Notes under the pieces: model-generated | What the model was told of the DNA's origin: nothing | Database searches by the model: none | What the model saw: the letters and a program-made list of their open reading frames with translations, nothing else | Source: Streptomyces ochraceiscleroticus | GTDB lineage: Bacteria > Actinomycetota > Actinomycetes > Streptomycetales > Streptomycetaceae | NCBI RefSeq assembly: GCF_000720485.1 | Contig: NZ_JOAX01000017.1 | Coordinates: forward strand, 95,146 to 159,145 | Length of the DNA stretch: 64,000 nt | Direction of reading: 5' to 3' | Part shown: positions 26,588 through 36,045 of the stretch, piece by piece | How positions within the stretch are numbered: position 1 is the first letter of the stretch | Layout of the letters: each line of letters opens with the position of its first letter | Made by a program: the position numbers and the translations under genes

Positions 26588-27727
26588 TCAGACCGGAGGC
26601 GCGGTGGCCGCCGGCCGTACCGCAGCGGTGATGATCTCGGCGGCATCGGCCCGGAAGAGGGCTCGCCCGGCGGCGATCCGGGCCTCCCTGGCCGGGCCGT
26701 CGCGGGTCAGCCCGTCGAGTACGCGCAGCAGATCCGCCGGGTCGCGGGCGTGGCCCGACAGCCCGGCGGCGGCCATCCGGCGGGCCCCCGCCGCGCCGTG
26801 CCCGGGGATCGGCCGGTAGCTCACCACGGGCAGCCCGGCCGCCAGCGCCTGGGCCGCCGTCTGCCCCGCCGCGTTCTCCACCAGCGCGCCCGCCGCGGCC
26901 ATCAGGGCCGGTACGTCCGCCACCCAGCCGAGCGCCACGGTCCCGGGCACCCGGCCGATCCGCCGCCGCAGCGACCGGCTGCGGCCGCACATCACCACCG
27001 GCAGGTACCCGCCGTCGCGGAGCAGCGCCGCCGTGCGCGCCAGGTGCGAGGCCACGCCCCAGGCCCCGGCGGAGAGCAGGACGGGGGTGCGGCCGGGGGC
27101 GCCGGCGGCGAAGCGGCGGGCGAAGACGGCGGTACGGGAGGGGGGCGGCGCGGTGCGGAACGCGGCGGGTACCACCGGCCCGACCGCCTGCGCGCCCCGG
27201 CCGCCGAGCCGGCCGATCTCCTCCGCGGTCTCCCGGGTCGGGCACAGGTGCAGGTCGTTGCCGGGGTGCAGCCACTGGCGGTGCACGGCGAAGTCGGTGA
27301 GCACGACGGCACTCGGGCAGCTCAGCGCACCGGCTTCCCGCAGCCGGCCGCTGACCTGCGCGGCGAGGTGGAAGGTGGCGATCACCGCGTCGGGCGGCGC
27401 GCCGGCCAGGCGGCGCCGCAGCTCCTTGGCGGCGGGGGCGACGACCGGCGAGGTGTCGTTGGGGCCCGGCTGCGGGCGCCCGGTCCCTGACGGTGGCCGG
27501 GGGGCGAAGTAGGCGCGGTAGATCGCGTCGTAGAGCGCGGGCGCGTGCCGGACGGTGGTGGCGTAGAAGCCGCGCAGGGCGGCGCCGGTGCCGGCCGGCA
27601 GCAGGTCGAGGACGTCCAGGGTCGCGACCTGGTGGCCGCGGCCGGTCAGCCGGTGCGCGAGTTCCCCTGCCACCGCGTGGTGCCCGGCCCCCATGCCGGC
27701 GCTGAGGATGACGAATCGTCCGCCCAT
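26588..27727 (-). CDS. GT28-type glycosyltransferase (MGDG synthase/MurG-like)
   Basis: The 379-residue protein starts FVILSAGMGAGHHAVAGELAHRL, the acceptor-side motif of diacylglycerol glycosyltransferases (MGDG-synthase family), with DVLDLLPAG and the RHAPALYDAIYRAYF helix following. The C-terminal half carries the nucleotide-sugar domain, with LLSAGAWGVASHLARTA and the donor-binding ENAAGQTAAQALAAGLPVVSY region. It probably glycosylates a lipid or lipid-linked acceptor at the inner membrane face. The ATG at 27727 is divergent from a polysaccharide deacetylase, with about 70 bp between; a shared promoter region is likely. Lipid acceptor and sugar donor are unknown. Confidence 0.82.
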   Translation of the reverse strand: MGGRFVILSAGMGAGHHAVAGELAHRLTGRGHQVATLDVLDLLPAGTGAALRGFYATTVRHAPALYDAIYRAYFAPRPPSGTGRPQPGPNDTSPVVAPAAKELRRRLAGAPPDAVIATFHLAAQVSGRLREAGALSCPSAVVLTDFAVHRQWLHPGNDLHLCPTRETAEEIGRLGGRGAQAVGPVVPAAFRTAPPPSRTAVFARRFAAGAPGRTPVLLSAGAWGVASHLARTAALLRDGGYLPVVMCGRSRSLRRRIGRVPGTVALGWVADVPALMAAAGALVENAAGQTAAQALAAGLPVVSYRPIPGHGAAGARRMAAAGLSGHARDPADLLRVLDGLTRDGPAREARIAAGRALFRADAAEIITAAVRPAATAPPV

Positions 27728-27795
27728 GTGTCCACCGCCCCGGTCCGGGTGCCTTTCCCAAGCATTTCGTGGCGTACGCGACCATACTGGACGTC

Positions 27796-28551
27796 ATGCG
27801 CATCGACCGTCCTCCGCCTGGGCTCGCCGCGTGGCAGGCGGCGGGCGCGGCCACGACAGCGGCGGCCGCGCTGCACATCGGACCCGCCGGGACCTGGCTG
27901 CCGCCCGTGCGGCGCGCCCTCTTCCCCGGGCTCGACGGCCAGGGCCACCCGGGGCACATCGCCCTGACCTTCGACGACGGCCCGGACCGCGCGAGCACGC
28001 CGCGCTTCCTCGACGCGCTGGACGGTCTGGGCGTCCGGGCGACCTTCTTCCTGCTGGGCGCGGCGCTGGCCGAGGCGCCCGAGGTGGGGCGGGACATCGT
28101 GACCCGCGGGCACGAGGTGGGGCTGCACGGCTGGGACCACCGCAGGCCCTGGTGGCCCGCGCCGGTACGCGAACTGCGCGACCTGCGCCGGGCGGTCCGG
28201 GCGGCCGCCGACATCTGCGGGGTGCGGCCCCGGTGGTACCGGCCGCCCTACGGCATCCTCACAGGCGGCCGGTGGGCCGCGGCGCACCGCCTCGGGCTGC
28301 GCACCGTGCTGTGGTCCGCGTGGGGGCGGGACTGGGTGGCGGGGGCCGACGCGGCCGCGGTCGTGCGCACCGTGGAGCGCCGGCTGGAGGGCGGCGCGAC
28401 CGTCCTGCTGCACGACAGCGACCGCACGTCGGCGCCCGGTTCCTGGCACGCCACGCTCCAGGCGCTGCCCGTACTGGTGCAGCACTGCCGCCGGCAGGGC
28501 CTCATCGTGGGCCCGCTGCGTGACCACGGTACGGACGACACGGGGTGGTGA
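27796..28551 (+). CDS. Polysaccharide deacetylase (CE4/NodB family)
   Basis: A 251-residue CE4 enzyme that removes N-acetyl (or formyl) groups from amino sugars. The motif set is complete: TFDDGPD (base and metal Asp), GHEVGLHGWDHR (metal His pair), RPPYGI and the closing LLHDSDR. A hydrophobic stretch near the N-terminus (AWQAAGAATTAAAALHIG) may be a weak signal or anchor. I take the ATG at 27796; an ATG at 27769 is also possible. It is divergent from the glycosyltransferase and followed on the same strand by an SDR and two transporters, suggesting deacetylation of a lipid-linked sugar rather than of free chitin. Confidence 0.85.
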   Translation: MRIDRPPPGLAAWQAAGAATTAAAALHIGPAGTWLPPVRRALFPGLDGQGHPGHIALTFDDGPDRASTPRFLDALDGLGVRATFFLLGAALAEAPEVGRDIVTRGHEVGLHGWDHRRPWWPAPVRELRDLRRAVRAAADICGVRPRWYRPPYGILTGGRWAAAHRLGLRTVLWSAWGRDWVAGADAAAVVRTVERRLEGGATVLLHDSDRTSAPGSWHATLQALPVLVQHCRRQGLIVGPLRDHGTDDTGW

Positions 28552-28656
28552 CGCCCGAGGTGGCAATTGCCCGGATCATCACGAAAGTCGTGTCATGCTG
28601 GTCCGGATCTGGTATCAGGACATAGAGGGTGAGCCCCAGCCCGGAGGAGGTCTCCT

Positions 28657-29493
28657 GTGGAAGCCGCGGGACCACTGCCGCACAGTCCTGTACTCCCGGA
28701 GGACCGGCCCGGGCGCCACGGCCCCGCGCCGCGGGCCCACCGGACCGGCGCACCGGTGGCGCTGATCACCGGCGCCTCGTCGGGCATCGGCGCGGCCGTC
28801 GCCACCCGGTTCGCCGCCGAGGGCGGCTGGCAGCTCCTGCTGAACGGCCGTGACCAGGAGCGCCTGGACCGGATCGCCGACCACTGCGGTGCCACGGCAC
28901 TCCCCTGCGACCTGAGCGACCCGGCGGGCTGCGGACAGCTCGTCGAGCGCGCCCTCGACGTGGCGGGCGGCGTGGACGTGCTGGTCGCCGGGGCCGGCAT
29001 CGGCTGGGCGGGCCCCTTCATGGCCATGCCGCCGGCCGCCATCGACGAGGTCCTGGCGGTGGACCTGGCCGCCGTGATGCACCTGACGCGCCGGGTGCTC
29101 CCCGACATAGTGCGCCGCGACCGCGGACACCTCCTCTTCGTGGGGTCGATCGCGGGCGCCGTGGGCGTGCGCGAGGAGGCCGTGTACTCGGCGGCCAAGG
29201 CGGCCGTCGCGGCCTTCGCCGAGAGCCTGCGGTACGAACTGGCGGGCAGCCGGGTGCGGGTCTCGGTGGTGGTGCCCGGCGCGGTCAACACCCCCTTCTT
29301 CACCCGCAGAGGAGCGCCCTACCAGCGCTCCCGGCCGCGGCCGATCGCCCCGGCGCGGGTCGCCGACGCCGTCTGGGACGCGGTGGCGCACGAGCGGAGC
29401 GAGGTCTTCGTCCCCGGCTGGCTGCAGCTCCCCGCCCGCTTCAAGGGCCTCGCCCCGGCCCTGTTCCGGCGGCTGGCCACGCGCTTCGCCTGA
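28657..29493 (+). CDS. Short-chain dehydrogenase/reductase
   Basis: A classical SDR of 278 residues. After a Pro/Arg-rich start the Rossmann motif is ALITGASSGIGAA (about residues 35-47), with GAGIGWAGPF as the NAG-type segment, the active-site Ser in GSIAGAVG and the Tyr-Lys pair in VYSAAKAAV. The GTG at 28657 is preceded by GGAGGAGG. It is NAD(P)-dependent, and the substrate could be a lipid or sugar intermediate of the neighbouring envelope module. The PVNTPFF-like NTPFFTRRGAPY end is common in acyl-lipid reducing SDRs, but this is weak evidence. Confidence 0.85.
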   Translation: MEAAGPLPHSPVLPEDRPGRHGPAPRAHRTGAPVALITGASSGIGAAVATRFAAEGGWQLLLNGRDQERLDRIADHCGATALPCDLSDPAGCGQLVERALDVAGGVDVLVAGAGIGWAGPFMAMPPAAIDEVLAVDLAAVMHLTRRVLPDIVRRDRGHLLFVGSIAGAVGVREEAVYSAAKAAVAAFAESLRYELAGSRVRVSVVVPGAVNTPFFTRRGAPYQRSRPRPIAPARVADAVWDAVAHERSEVFVPGWLQLPARFKGLAPALFRRLATRFA

Positions 29494-29546
29494 GTGCGGG
29501 GCCGCCCGATCCGTCCTCCCGGGGAGGATGACCGAGGAAGGACGTC

Positions 29547-30479
29547 GTGCTGAGCTACTTCCTGGCCGTGCTCGCCGCCTGCGCCAACGCGGCCGCCTCG
29601 GTGCTGCAGCGGCGCGCCAGCCGCGATCTGCCGGGCGAGGACAGCCTGCGGCCGCAGTTGATCCTCCATCTGCTGCGCCGCCCGGTGTGGTTCGCCGGCT
29701 TCCTCTGCGTGATCCTGGGCTTCGTCCTGCAGGCGGCCGCGCTGGCGACCGGCAGCCTGTCGGTCGTCCAGCCCATCCTCGTCGTCGAACTGCCGGCGAC
29801 GCTGCTGCTGGCGTCGTGGGTCTTCCACACCCGGCTGCACCGCCGCGAGTGGCTGTCCGCCGTGGGCATGACCGGCGGGCTCGCCGCCCTGCTGTACTTC
29901 CTCTCGCCCGCCCCCGGGAACGGCGAGGAGGCGGGCTGGGAGGCGTGGACGGTGGGCGTCGGCGTGAACCTCTCCTTCGTCGTCGCCACCGTGGAGTGGG
30001 GCCGCCGCCAGCCGCCGGCGCTCCCGGGCGGCGCCAGCCGCAGGGCGGCCGCCTTCGGCGTGGCGGCCGGCTGCCAGTTCGGGCTGACGGCCGCCTTCAT
30101 GAAGGGCGCGATGAGCCGTGAGGAAGAGGGCTTCTCCGCGGTCTTCGCGGCCTGGCAGCTCTACGCGATGGTCGCGGCCGGCATCCTCGCGATGTTCCTC
30201 CTCCAGTCCGCGCTGCACGCCGGCAATCTGCTCGCGGCCCAGCCCGGGCTGACCCTCTCCGACCCGCTGGTGGCCATCCTGTGGGGCTCCCTCGCCTTCG
30301 CGGAGCACGTGCGCGGCGGCTGGTACGTCGTGCCGGCCGTGGCGGGCGGCGCGCTGATCGCCGTCTCCGCGCTGGTACTGGCCCGCTCCCCGCTGCTCAA
30401 GGGCGAAGCGGCGCTGCGTGACGCGGCCCGGGTGCCCTCGGCCGAGCAGCAGCGCGCCGGCCGCCCCCCGGTGCGGTGA
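29547..30479 (+). CDS. DMT-family (EamA-like) membrane protein 1
   Basis: 310 residues with nine to ten hydrophobic helices and little else. It begins MLSYFLAVLAACANAAASVLQRRASRDL and has the LATGSLSVVQPILVVELPATLLL helix of drug/metabolite transporters; a NIPA-like annotation is also possible. The GTG at 29547 has an AGGAAGGA site. Its last four bases (GTGA) overlap the start of the next gene, a relative, so the pair is probably expressed in fixed ratio and could work as a heterodimer. Substrate unknown. Confidence 0.78.
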   Translation: MLSYFLAVLAACANAAASVLQRRASRDLPGEDSLRPQLILHLLRRPVWFAGFLCVILGFVLQAAALATGSLSVVQPILVVELPATLLLASWVFHTRLHRREWLSAVGMTGGLAALLYFLSPAPGNGEEAGWEAWTVGVGVNLSFVVATVEWGRRQPPALPGGASRRAAAFGVAAGCQFGLTAAFMKGAMSREEEGFSAVFAAWQLYAMVAAGILAMFLLQSALHAGNLLAAQPGLTLSDPLVAILWGSLAFAEHVRGGWYVVPAVAGGALIAVSALVLARSPLLKGEAALRDAARVPSAEQQRAGRPPVR

Positions 30480-31396
30480 CCATGATCTACCTCTACGGTG
30501 TCCTCGCCGCCTGCCTGTTGGGGCTGGGCTTCGTCCTGCAGCAGCACGCGGCACGGGAAGCGCCGCTGAAGGACATGCTCAGCTTCCGGCTGCTGCTGGA
30601 CCTGATGAAGGTACCGCTGTGGCTCGCGGGGATCGGCTGCATGGTCGTCGGGCAGATCTTCAGCGTGCTCGCGCTGAGCCACGGCGACCTGTCCCGGGTC
30701 GAGCCGCTGCTGGCCACGAACCTGCTCTTCGCCATGGTGCTCGCGCGGTGGCTGAGCGGGGAGCGGCTGGGCTGGTCGGGCTGGGCCGGCGTGCTCCTGC
30801 TCAGCGGTGGCGTGGCGGCCTTCATCGTCGCCGGGAGCCCGCACAGCGGGCCGGCGCACACCGGCACGCTGCGGCACTGGCTCGTCTTCGGCGGCGTCCT
30901 CGCGATCGCACTGCTCCTGGTGCTGACAGCCCGTCATGTGCGGCTGGTGGAGGAGCCGCCGCTGCTGGCCGCCGCCGCGGGTGTGCTGTACGGCCTGCAG
31001 GACGCGCTGACCCGGGTGTCCAGCTCGCTCGCGGAGGACCACGGCCTCGGGAGGATGCTGCTGAGCTGGGAGCCCTACCTGATCGTGGTGCTGGCCGTGA
31101 CGGGGCTGCTGCTGGTGCAGAGCGCCTTCGAGGCCGGGCCGCTGCGGATGTCCCTGCCGGCGCTGACCGCGGCCGAACCGCTGGCCGGCATCGCCTGTGG
31201 CATCGGCTTCCTCGGCGACCGCATCCGCGTCACCCCCGGCGCGCTGACCGGGGAACTCCTCGGCCTGGCCGCGGTGGTGACCGGCGTCTTCCTGCTCGGC
31301 CGCCACCCGGCCATGCCCACCGGCAGTCACAAGGATCCGGCCGAGTCCACCGGCAGCCACCGGGACCCGGACGAGTCCACGCCGGAGAGCGACTAG
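30476..31396 (+). CDS. DMT-family (EamA-like) membrane protein 2
   Basis: 306 residues, again nine to ten membrane helices, starting MTMIYLYGVLAACLLGLGFVLQQHAAREAPL, similar to the previous protein in layout (LSHGDLSRVEPLLATNLLFAMVLA corresponds to its LSVVQPILVVEL helix). GTG start at 30476 inside GTGA. A hydrophilic C-terminal tail of about 25 residues repeats S-H-x-D-P and ends in acidic residues. Two tandem DMT genes after a glycosyltransferase, a CE4 deacetylase and an SDR recall lipid-flipping dimers such as ArnE/ArnF, though these are longer. Confidence 0.76.
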   Translation: MTMIYLYGVLAACLLGLGFVLQQHAAREAPLKDMLSFRLLLDLMKVPLWLAGIGCMVVGQIFSVLALSHGDLSRVEPLLATNLLFAMVLARWLSGERLGWSGWAGVLLLSGGVAAFIVAGSPHSGPAHTGTLRHWLVFGGVLAIALLLVLTARHVRLVEEPPLLAAAAGVLYGLQDALTRVSSSLAEDHGLGRMLLSWEPYLIVVLAVTGLLLVQSAFEAGPLRMSLPALTAAEPLAGIACGIGFLGDRIRVTPGALTGELLGLAAVVTGVFLLGRHPAMPTGSHKDPAESTGSHRDPDESTPESD

Positions 31397-31456
31397 TCGG
31401 ACGGCTCCGCGGGCCGGTCCGCTGCGGTGGCGCCCCAGTCGCACAGCACCCGCAGT

Positions 31457-32635
31457 TCAGCCCAGGGCCGCCGCCATTCCGTGTACCGCTTCGGTGAGCA
31501 CTTCCGGCGACGTGGCGAGGTTGAGCCGGGCGTGGCCCGCGCCGCCGGTGCCGAAGTCCGTACCGGGGCTGAGGGCGACCCGGCCGCGCTCCAGGAAGGC
31601 CGCGGCCGGGTCGTCGCCCAGGCCGAGGCCGCGGCAGTCCAGCCAGGCGAGGTAGGTGCCCCGGGCAGGCGCGTACCGCACCGTCGGCAGCCGCTCGGCC
31701 AGCAGGTCACCCAGCAACGTACGGTTCTCGTCCAGCCCGGCGAGCAGCGCGTCCAGCCAGTCGCCGCCGTCCCGCAGGGCCGCGGTGTGGGCCAGCACGC
31801 CCACGTGGCTGGGACCGTGGCCGACCTCTTCCGGGAGGCGCGCGAGGTCGTCGGCGGCCGCCGGGCCCGCGAGCGCGAGGGCGGCCTTGAGCCCGGCGAG
31901 GTTCCATCCCTTGGACGCGGACATCAGGGACAGCCCGCTCTCCGCACCCGGCACGCTCAGATACGGCACGAAGGTGACCCCCGTGGCCACCACCGGGGCA
32001 TGGATCTCGTCCGCCACGACCCGGACGCCGTACCGGGCGGCCAGCGCGGCGACCGCGGCGAGTTCGTCGGCGGTGTGCACCGTTCCGGTCGGATTGTGCG
32101 GGCTGCACAACAGGTACGCGGCCCGCCGCCCGCCCGCGACGGCGTTGCGGAAGGCGTTCTCCAGCGTGTCGACATCGATCCGGTGGCCGGGGCCGAGCGG
32201 CGCCTCCACGATCTTCCGGTCCGCGTTGCCGAGGAACTGGTAGAACGGCGGATAGACGGGGCAGTTGACGACCACCACGTCGCCCGGCCCCGTGGTCAGC
32301 TTCAGCATCTCCACGACGCCGAGCATCACGTCGGGCACGATCGCCGTGCGCTCCACGGCGAGCCCGTCCCACCCCCACCGCTCGCGCGCGAACTCCGCCA
32401 GCGCCTCGGCGTACGCCGTTCCCGCCGGGTAGCCGGTGTCGCCGCGCGCGAGCGCGTCCGTGACCGCCCGTACGACCGGTTCGGCCAGTGGTACGTCCAT
32501 CTCCGCCACCCACAGGGGCAGCACGTCGTCCGGGTACGTGCGCCATTTCATGCTGGTCCGCCGCCGCAGCTCTCCGAGGGTGAGACAGCGCAGCGGGTTC
32601 GCTTCGACGGATGCTTCGCGCGGGATGCTGTCCAT
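31457..32635 (-). CDS. PLP-dependent aminotransferase/C-S lyase, MalY/PatB type
   Basis: A fold-type I PLP enzyme of 392 residues. The opening [29 protein letters not shown] is typical of the MalY/PatB cystathionine beta-lyase group, as are [19 protein letters not shown] and [11 protein letters not shown]. The PLP lysine is in [12 protein letters not shown]. These enzymes cleave cystathionine or cysteine conjugates to pyruvate and ammonia and sometimes act as regulators. I take the ATG at 32635 (MDSIPREAS); extension upstream is unsupported. It is convergent with the DMT pair and stands alone. Confidence in the family is high, substrate unknown. Confidence 0.87.
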   Translation of the reverse strand: MDSIPREASVEANPLRCLTLGELRRRTSMKWRTYPDDVLPLWVAEMDVPLAEPVVRAVTDALARGDTGYPAGTAYAEALAEFARERWGWDGLAVERTAIVPDVMLGVVEMLKLTTGPGDVVVVNCPVYPPFYQFLGNADRKIVEAPLGPGHRIDVDTLENAFRNAVAGGRRAAYLLCSPHNPTGTVHTADELAAVAALAARYGVRVVADEIHAPVVATGVTFVPYLSVPGAESGLSLMSASKGWNLAGLKAALALAGPAAADDLARLPEEVGHGPSHVGVLAHTAALRDGGDWLDALLAGLDENRTLLGDLLAERLPTVRYAPARGTYLAWLDCRGLGLGDDPAAAFLERGRVALSPGTDFGTGGAGHARLNLATSPEVLTEAVHGMAAALG

Positions 32636-33100
32636 GCGCCTCAAGATAGGCTTCCTGCCCCGATTTCCCCATGGGGCGTCGGACCCGGTTCGCCGGCCCG
32701 GGCGCACGCCCTGCGCAGCTTCCGGATGACGGTTCAAGAGGGCCGGGGCTGTCCGAGCCATCTTTGAATGCGCATCCAGGAGTCGGATTCGGCGGGTGCA
32801 GCGGATCGTGTGGCATGTCCCCTTGGCATTACGGCTGGCCCGGTGCGGGGCGTGCCCGCACGCGTGTGCCCTGGCGGGAGGTCCGGGTCCGGGCGCCGGA
32901 TGGCTCGGACCGCGCGGTACGTGTCCGAGTCATAGTCCTCGCGTGCGGCCGGTGCGGGACCCTGTGAGAGTGCTGTTACCGGGTGGATGCGCACGGTGTG
33001 CGGCATTGCCCGAGGAGGCGTCGCGGCCGACCGCGCGTTCACACCCCCTGCCTGCCGGACGACCGTCCTCCTCCCTCTCTTCACGCCCGTAAGGATGATC
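32636..33100. other. Intergenic region between the C-S lyase and the ANTAR gene
   Basis: About 465 bp between divergent genes. Frames here give Cys/Arg/Pro-rich translations without a recognisable fold, so I call no gene. A start at 32987 would extend the ANTAR protein by 38 residues, but lacks a ribosome site. Otherwise I see no clear repeat or hairpin. Confidence 0.5.
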
Positions 33101-33817
33101 ATGGGTCGCGAGCAGTTCCTGGCCGACGTCTTCGTGGACTTGGCCGACGCCTCCTCCTACGGGAAGGCGTTCGAAACGACCGGCTACTTGCAGAGGTTCG
33201 CCACCCGGTGCGTACAGCTGCTGGACGTCTCCGCCGCGGCGGTGCTGTTCGCGCCGCCGGGCGAGGGGCTGCAGCCGGTCGCCGCGAGCGAGCCGGACCC
33301 GGCCTTCGCCGACCTGCTGGCCATCGCGGCGCTGGAGGGACCCGCGCGGGAGGGCTACCGCACCACCTCCCCGGTCGTCTCGGTGGACCTGCTGACCACA
33401 GCATCGCGCTGGCCCGCGTTCACCGAGCAGGCCCTCGCCGCCGGGTACCGCTTCGCCAGCGCGGTCCCGCTGACCCACCGCCGACAGGCCGACGGCTGCC
33501 TGCTGTTGCTGCGTACGGGCTCCGCTCCGGTGCCCGAGCCGGATGTGCGGCTGGGGCAGGCACTGGCCCACGTGGTGGCCGTCAGCCTGTGCTACCGGGA
33601 GGCCCTGATCACCTACCGCAGGGTCAACGACCAGCTCCGGACCGCGCTGCAGACCCGTATCGCCATCGAGCAGGCCAAGGGCTTCCTGGCCCACCGCATG
33701 GGGGTCAGCGTCGATGAGGCTTTCGAGGTGATGCGCGGCCACGCCCGCCGCCGCGGCCGGCGCCTGCGGGAGGTGGCCCGGGAGGTCGTCGAGCAGGCGC
33801 TGATCCCCGACACCTGA
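33101..33817 (+). CDS. GAF and ANTAR domain regulator
   Basis: A 238-residue probable RNA-binding antiterminator. The GAF domain (about 20-155) begins with [40 protein letters not shown], and the ANTAR domain (about 170-232) has [44 protein letters not shown], with the conserved A, F/L and Lys-Gly positions of the three-helix bundle. Proteins of this type bind paired hairpins in mRNA leaders, the GAF part sensing a ligand. The ATG at 33101 has AAGGA in front; an in-frame ATG lies at 33095. Targets are unknown. It precedes ctaD with a 127-bp gap. Confidence 0.85.
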   Translation: MGREQFLADVFVDLADASSYGKAFETTGYLQRFATRCVQLLDVSAAAVLFAPPGEGLQPVAASEPDPAFADLLAIAALEGPAREGYRTTSPVVSVDLLTTASRWPAFTEQALAAGYRFASAVPLTHRRQADGCLLLLRTGSAPVPEPDVRLGQALAHVVAVSLCYREALITYRRVNDQLRTALQTRIAIEQAKGFLAHRMGVSVDEAFEVMRGHARRRGRRLREVAREVVEQALIPDT

Positions 33818-33944
33818 GCGGTTGCCGGGGCGTTCCCCGGCGGGCCGGATTCCCCCCTCCCACGTACGGCCCAATGGCGCGGCTGCTTTCCGCCGGTGCC
33901 GTATACCAGCCGTGTACCCATGGGAGCGGAAAGGGAGTGGCGTC

Positions 33945-35678
33945 GTGACGACGCAGACGGAGCACCCGGATCAGCCGATGGTCCGAGAAACCCCCCGTCG
34001 CACAAGAGGTGCCGTGGTGGTGACGTGGCTGACCACCACGGACCACAAGAAGATCGGCTCCCTCTACATGGTGACGGCCTTCATCTTCTTTCTGTTCGGG
34101 GGGCTGCTGGCGCTTTCCATGCGTACCGAACTGGCCCGCCCGGGCCTGCAGATCCTCTCCAACGAGCAGTTCAACCAGGCGTTCACCATGCACGGCACCA
34201 TCATGATGCTGATGTTCGCCACGCCCCTCTTCGCCGGTTTCTCCAATGCCATCATGCCCTTGCAGATCGGCTCGCCGGACGTGGCGTTCCCGCGGTTGAA
34301 CATGCTGTCCTACTGGCTTTTCCTCTTCGGTTCGCTGATCGCGGTGGCGTCATTCGTGACGCCGAGCGGCGCGGCCGACTTCGGGTGGTTCGCCTATACG
34401 CCGCTGTCCGACGCCACCCGGACGCCGGGGGTCGGCGGGGACATGTGGGTGATGGGCCTGGCGCTCTCCGGATTCGGCACCATTCTCGGCGCGGTCAATT
34501 TCATCACCACCATCATCTGCATGCGCATGCCCGGCATGACGATGTTCCGGATGCCGATCTTCACCTGGAACGTGCTGCTGACCAGCGTGCTGGTCCTGAT
34601 GGCCTTCCCCGTCCTGGCCGCCACCCTGCTGGCGCTCGCGGCGGACCGGAAGTTCGGGGCCCATGTCTACGACCCGTCCAACGGCGGCGCGCTGCTCTAT
34701 CAGCACCTGTTCTGGTTCTTCGGGCATCCCGAGGTGTACATCATCGCGCTGCCGTTCTTCGGCATCGTCACCGAAATCATCCCGGTGTTCGCCCGCAAGC
34801 CCATCTTCGGTTACATCGGACTGATCGCGGCGACCATCTCGATCACCGGTCTTTCGGTCACCGTATGGGCGCACCACATGTTCGTCACCGGCGGCGTGCT
34901 GCTGCCGTTCTTCTCCTTCATGTCCTTCCTGATCGCGGTGCCCACCGGGGTGAAGTTCTTCAACTGGATCGGGACGATGTGGCGCGGCTCCCTGTCGTTC
35001 GAGACACCCATGCTCTGGGTCCTCGGCTTTCTCCTCACCTTCCTGTTCGGCGGCCTGACCGGCGTTATCCTGGCCTCTCCCCCGATGGACTTCCATGTGA
35101 GCGACAGCTATTTCGTGGTCGCGCACTTCCATTACGTCGTGTTCGGCACGGTCGTCTTCGCCATGTTCGGCGGATTCCACTTCTGGTGGCCGAAGTTCAC
35201 CGGCACCATGCTCGACGAGCGGCTGGGGAAGATGCACTTCTGGACGCTCTTCGTGGGCTTTCACACCACGTTCCTCGTCCAGCACTGGCTGGGCGCCGAA
35301 GGCATGCCCCGCCGCTACGCCGACTACCTCTCGGCCGACGGCTTCACCGCGCTGAACACGGTCTCCTCCATCGGCGCTTTCCTGCTGGGCGTCTCCACGC
35401 TGCCCTTCTTGTACAACGTGTGGCGGACCGCCAGGTACGCGCCGAAGATCACGGTCGACGATCCCTGGGGGTACGGCCGGTCCCTGGAGTGGGCGACGTC
35501 CTGCCCGCCGCCGCGGCACAACTTCGAGACGCTGCCCCGGGTCCGCTCCGAGTCCCCCGCCTTCGACCTGCACCACCCGGACGTCGCCATGCTGGACCAG
35601 GCGGAGACCACCGGGCGCAGGGACATGGTGGACGAGGACCCGGACACCTCGCTGCGCGGCGGCACGGGGGAGAAATGA
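33945..35678 (+). CDS. ctaD: Cytochrome c oxidase subunit I (aa3 type, isolated copy)
   Basis: The catalytic subunit of the terminal oxidase, 577 residues, with twelve membrane helices. The heme and copper ligands are present: the low-spin heme His in [11 protein letters not shown], the CuB His-Tyr motif [20 protein letters not shown] and the two His of [11 protein letters not shown]. The GTG at 33945 has AAGGGAG seven bases upstream. No ctaC, ctaE or ctaF lies beside it; instead the next gene is a short membrane protein coupled by ATGA. Streptomyces often has a second ctaD apart from the main cta operon, and this appears to be such a copy. Confidence 0.93.
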   Translation: MTTQTEHPDQPMVRETPRRTRGAVVVTWLTTTDHKKIGSLYMVTAFIFFLFGGLLALSMRTELARPGLQILSNEQFNQAFTMHGTIMMLMFATPLFAGFSNAIMPLQIGSPDVAFPRLNMLSYWLFLFGSLIAVASFVTPSGAADFGWFAYTPLSDATRTPGVGGDMWVMGLALSGFGTILGAVNFITTIICMRMPGMTMFRMPIFTWNVLLTSVLVLMAFPVLAATLLALAADRKFGAHVYDPSNGGALLYQHLFWFFGHPEVYIIALPFFGIVTEIIPVFARKPIFGYIGLIAATISITGLSVTVWAHHMFVTGGVLLPFFSFMSFLIAVPTGVKFFNWIGTMWRGSLSFETPMLWVLGFLLTFLFGGLTGVILASPPMDFHVSDSYFVVAHFHYVVFGTVVFAMFGGFHFWWPKFTGTMLDERLGKMHFWTLFVGFHTTFLVQHWLGAEGMPRRYADYLSADGFTALNTVSSIGAFLLGVSTLPFLYNVWRTARYAPKITVDDPWGYGRSLEWATSCPPPRHNFETLPRVRSESPAFDLHHPDVAMLDQAETTGRRDMVDEDPDTSLRGGTGEK

Positions 35679-36043
35679 ACCCGCAGTACGGCCCGGACGA
35701 GCGCGCGGCCGACGCCGGCCCGGACCGCCTGGAGGGCTACCTGCTGTGCTGGACGGAGGCCGAGCGGGCCCGCACCGAGGCCGCGGCCTTCGCGGACCGG
35801 ATGCCCTGGCTCACCACGGCACAGCGCGAAGAGGTCATCCGCCAGTACACGGCCGACCGCCTCGTCCTCACCCGCCGCTACCTGGAACGCGTCCGCCACC
35901 GCTGCGACCGGCTCCAGGACGAGTACGCCACCCGCTACCGAGGGCTGCGCCACCGGCTGCTGTGCACGGCGGTGGCGGCTGCCCTCTCCGCCTGCGCGCT
36001 GTCCGCCGGCGTACTCGGCCTGCTGTCCGCCGCCGGGCGGTAG
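35675..36043 (+). CDS. Small membrane-anchored hypothetical protein
   Basis: 122 residues. An acidic N-terminus is followed by charged helices rich in Arg/Glu (about residues 20-95, likely coiled coil: [42 protein letters not shown]) and a C-terminal membrane helix (about 98-119: [22 protein letters not shown]). The ATG overlaps the ctaD stop (ATGA), so it is translated with the oxidase subunit and may be an accessory or assembly factor; that is inference from position only. I do not recognise the family. Confidence 0.72.
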   Translation: MNPQYGPDERAADAGPDRLEGYLLCWTEAERARTEAAAFADRMPWLTTAQREEVIRQYTADRLVLTRRYLERVRHRCDRLQDEYATRYRGLRHRLLCTAVAAALSACALSAGVLGLLSAAGR

Positions 36044-36045
36044 TC

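Noticed and set aside
32796..33092. A 98-residue Cys-rich frame before the ANTAR gene
   Set aside because: No start signal, no fold and overlap with the expected promoter region.
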